A stretch of DNA of 64,000 bases from Mastigias papua. Its lineage: Eukaryota; Cnidaria; Scyphozoa; Rhizostomeae; Mastigiidae. Numbering within the stretch: position 1 is the first letter of the stretch; every line of letters begins with the position of its first letter. The stretch covers positions 6,927,131 to 6,991,130 of the forward strand of contig OZ025282.1 of NCBI GenBank assembly GCA_964019165.1, written 5' to 3'. The translations under genes and the position numbers were made by a program. Positions 60,709-64,000 of this stretch are shown here, piece after piece. The notes under the pieces are model-generated. The model searched no databases. It saw only the letters and a list, made by a program, of their open reading frames with translations, and was not told the DNA's origin.

Positions 60709-63700
60709 AAAGTAAAGCTATAACCATGGTATTTTGCCCAAAAATGACCAAAATTGAAATTGATTGATTTTGATTGCAGATTGAAAAGTGATGAAAATGA
60801 GCGATTTTTGGCCAGAAAGTAAGGCTATAACCTTGGTATTTTGCACAAAAATGACCAAAATTGAAATTGATTGATTTTGATTGCAGATTGAAAAGTGATG
60901 AAAATGAGCGAATTTTGGCCAAAAAGTAAGGCTATAACCATGGTATTTTGCCCAAAATTGACAAAAATTGAAATTGATTGATTTTGATTGCAGATTGAAA
61001 AGTGATGAAAATGAGCGAATTTTGGCCAAAAAGTAAGGCTATAACCATGGTATATTGCCCAAAAATGACAATAATTGAAACTGATTGATTTTGATTGCAG
61101 ATTGAAAAGTGATGAAAATGAGCGAATTTTGGCCAAAAAGTAAGGCTATAACCTTGGTATTTTGCCCAAAAATGACCAAAAATTGAAATTGATTGATTTT
61201 GATTGCAGATTGAAAAGTGATGAAAATGAGCGATTTTTGGCCAAAAAGTAAGGCTATAACCTTGGTATTTTGCCCAAAAATGACCAAAATTGAAATTGAT
61301 TGATTTTGATTGCAGATTGAAAAGTGATGAAAATGAGCGCATTTTGGCCAAAAAGTAAAGCTATAACCATGGTATTTTGCCCAAAAATGACCAAAATTGA
61401 AATTGATTGATTTTGATTGCAGATTGAAAAGTGATGAAAATGAGCGATTTTTGGCCAAAAAGTAAGGCTATAACCTTGGTATTTTGCCCAAAAATGACCA
61501 AAATTGAAATTGATTGATTTTGATTGCAGATTGAAAAGTGATGAAAATGAGCGATTTTTGGCCAAAAAGTAAGGCTATAACTATGGTATATTGCCCAAAA
61601 ATGACAATAATTGAAATTGATTGATTTTGATTGCAGATTGAAAAGTGATGAAAATGAGCGATTTTTGGCCAAAAAGTAAGGCTATAACCTTGGTATTTTG
61701 CCCAAAAATGACCAAAATTGAAATTGATTGATTTTGATTGCAGATTGAAAAGTGATGAAATTGAGCGATTTTTGGCCAAAAAGTAAGGCTATAGCCTTGG
61801 TATTTTGCCCCAAAGTGACCAAAATTGAAATTGATTGATTTTGATTGCAGATTGAAAAGTGATGAAAATGAGCGAATTTTGGCCATAAAGTAAGGCTATA
61901 ACCTTGGTATTTTGCCCAAAAATGACCAAAATTGAAATTGATTGATTTTGATTGCAGATTGAAAAGTGATGAAAATGAGCGATTTTTGGCCAAAAAGTAA
62001 GGCTATAACCTTGGTATTTTGCCCAAAAATGACCAAAATTGAAATTGATTGATTTTGATTGCAGATTGAAAAGTGATGAAAATGAGCGCATTTTGGCCAA
62101 AAAGTAAGGCTATAACCATGGTATTTTGCCCAAAAATGACCAAAATTGAAATTGATTGATTTTGATTGCAGATTGAAAAGTGATGAAAATGAGCGATTTT
62201 TGGCCAGAAAGTAAGGCTATAACCTTGGTATTTTGCCCAAAAATGACCAAAATTGAAATTGATTGATTTTGATTGCAGATTGAAAAGTGATGAAAATGAG
62301 CGATTTTTGGCCAAAAAGTAAGGCTATAACCATGGTATTTTGCCCAAAAATGACCAAAATTGAAATTGATTGATTTTGATTGCAGATTGACAAGTGATGA
62401 AAATGAGCGAATTTTGGCCAAAAAGTAAGGCTATAACCTTGGTATTTTGCCCAAAAATGACAATAATTGAAATTGATTGATTTTGATTGCAGATTGAAAA
62501 GTGATCAAAATGAGCGATTTTTGGGCAAAAAGTAAGGCTATAACCATGGTATTTTGCCCAAAAATGACCAAAATTGAAATTGATTGATTTTGATTGCAGA
62601 TTGAAAAGTGATGAAAATGAGCGATTTTTGGCCAAAAAGTAAGGCTATAACCTTGGTATTTTGCCCAAAAATGACCAAAATTGAAATTGATTGATTTTGA
62701 TTGCAGATTGAAAAGTGATGAAAATGAGCGAATTTTGGCCAAAAAGTAAGGCTATAACCATGGTATTTTGCCCAAAATTGACAAATCTTGAAATTGATTG
62801 ATTTTGATTGCAGATTGAAAAGTGATGAAAATGAGCGATTTTTGGCCAAAAAGTAAGGCTATAACCATGGTATATTGCCCAAAAATGACAATAATTGAAA
62901 TTGATTGATTTTGATTGCAGATTGAAAAGTGATGAAAATGAGCGATTTTTGGCCAAAAAGTAAGGCTATAACCTTGGTATTTTGCCCAAAATTGACCAAA
63001 ATTGAAATTGATTGATTTTGATTGCAGATTGAAAAGTGATGAAAATGAGCGATTTTTGGCCAAAAAGTAAGGCTATAACATTGGTATTTTGCCCAAAAAT
63101 GACCAAAATTGAAATTGATTGATTTTGATTGCAGATTGAAAAGTGATGAAAATGAGCGAATTTTGGCCAAAAAGTAAGGCTATAACCATGGTATTTTGCC
63201 CAAAAATGACCAAAATTGAAATTGATTGATTTTGATTGCAGATTGAAAAGTGATGAAAATGAGCCGAATTTTGGCCAAAAAGTAAGGCTATAACCTTGGT
63301 ATTTTGCCCAAAAATGACCAAAATTGAAATTGATTGATTTTGATTGCAGATTGAAAAGTGATGAAAATGAGCGATTTTTGGCCAAAAAGTAAGGCTATAA
63401 CCTTGGTATTTTGCCCGAAAATGACCGAAATTGAAATTGATTGATTTTGATTGCAGATTGAAAAGTGATGAACTGAGCGAATTTTGGCCAAAAAGTAAGG
63501 CTATAACCATGGTATTTTGCCCAAAATTGACAAAATTGAAATTGATTGATTTTGATTGCAGATTGAAAAGTGATGAAAATGAGCGATTTTTGGCCAAAAA
63601 GTAAGGCTATAACCATGGTATATTGCCCAAAAATGACAATAATTGAAATTGATTGATTTTGATTGCAGATTGAAAAGTGATGAAAATGAGCGATTTTTGG

Positions 63701-64000
63701 CCAAAAAGTAAGGCTATAACCATGGTATATTGCCCAAAAATGACAATAATTGAAATTGATTGATTTTGATTGCAGATTGAAAAGTGATGAAAATGAGCGA
63801 TTTTTGGCCAAAAAGTAAGGCTATAACCTTGGTATGTTGCCCAAAAATGACCAAAATTGAAATTGATTGATTTTGATTGCAGATTGAAAAGTGATGACAA
63901 TGAGCGATTTTTGGCCAAAAAGTAAGGCTATAACCATGGTATTTTGCCCAAAAATGACCAAAATTGAAATTGATTGATTTTGATTGCAGATTGAAAAGTG

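Larger units (their letters stand above)
48707..64000. repeat. 107-bp satellite array, right part (about 143 monomers, continues past the window)
   Basis: The same monomer and orientation as the left array, resuming within the monomer split by the retrotransposon. From about 49.7 kb it carries variants that I saw rarely or not at all on the left: GATGTTGATTG, GAGCGCATTTTGG, GGCCATAAAG, and TATATTGCCC joined to AATGACAATAATT. The last monomer is cut by the window end, so the full array length is unknown. Confidence 0.97.

Noticed and set aside
48707..64000. The same minus-strand frames in the right array, including a few of 138-210 codons
   Set aside because: The longer ones arise where small indels remove the periodic stop. 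Same explanation as the left array.
10014..64000. CRISPR array
   Set aside because: Units are fully repetitive with no unique spacers, and the genome is eukaryotic.

Overview
The window looks like animal nuclear DNA from a long-read assembly. It carries an intron-rich gene whose spliced product matches the metazoan splicing factor SUGP1. It also holds pogo-like transposon debris in an intron, a full-length Ty3/gypsy-type LTR retrotransposon, and about 47 kb of AT-rich satellite. I cannot name the species. Marine-invertebrate affinity is a guess from the repeat types, not a demonstrated fact.

Region 1 (1-10013) holds one gene on the + strand. Seven coding exons (1268-1622, 1841-1949, 2368-2704, 5363-5522, 6813-7065, 8117-8246, 9744-9770) join in phase across GT-AG introns into about 456 residues. 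These carry a coiled N-terminus, one SURP module, an RKRKNRW motif, a YDSDE..GTWEH segment, a G-patch and the terminal NNPRRPYY. The last coding exon is only 27 nt long. Intron 3 carries two degraded transposon remnants and a 125-bp (AT)n tract.

Region 2 (10014-42220) starts 243 bp after the stop codon. It is an uninterrupted head-to-tail array of a 107-bp monomer, about 32% GC and about 300 copies. Blocks of 3, 4, 5, 7, 9, 11, 17, 20 and 22 monomers are themselves duplicated, the footprint of repeated unequal exchange.

Region 3 (42221-48706) is a 6486-bp LTR retrotransposon inserted into one monomer, with a CTAT target duplication. It has two 478-bp LTRs differing at 2 positions, a primer-binding site, gag with one CCHC knuckle, protease, RT, RNase H, an HHCC/DD35E integrase with a GPY-like C-terminus, a polypurine tract and no env. 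The gag-pol junction carries a textbook -1 frameshift signal: a TTTAAAC heptamer, 6 nt, then an 8-bp GC-rich stem. A second frame break lies inside the protease, so this copy appears defective unless the break is a sequencing error.

Region 4 (48707-64000) continues the same satellite for about 143 more copies and runs off the window. The sequence-variant make-up shifts about 1 kb right of the retrotransposon. The long open frames in the array are a by-product of the repeat and are not genes. No rRNA, tRNA or CRISPR was seen.
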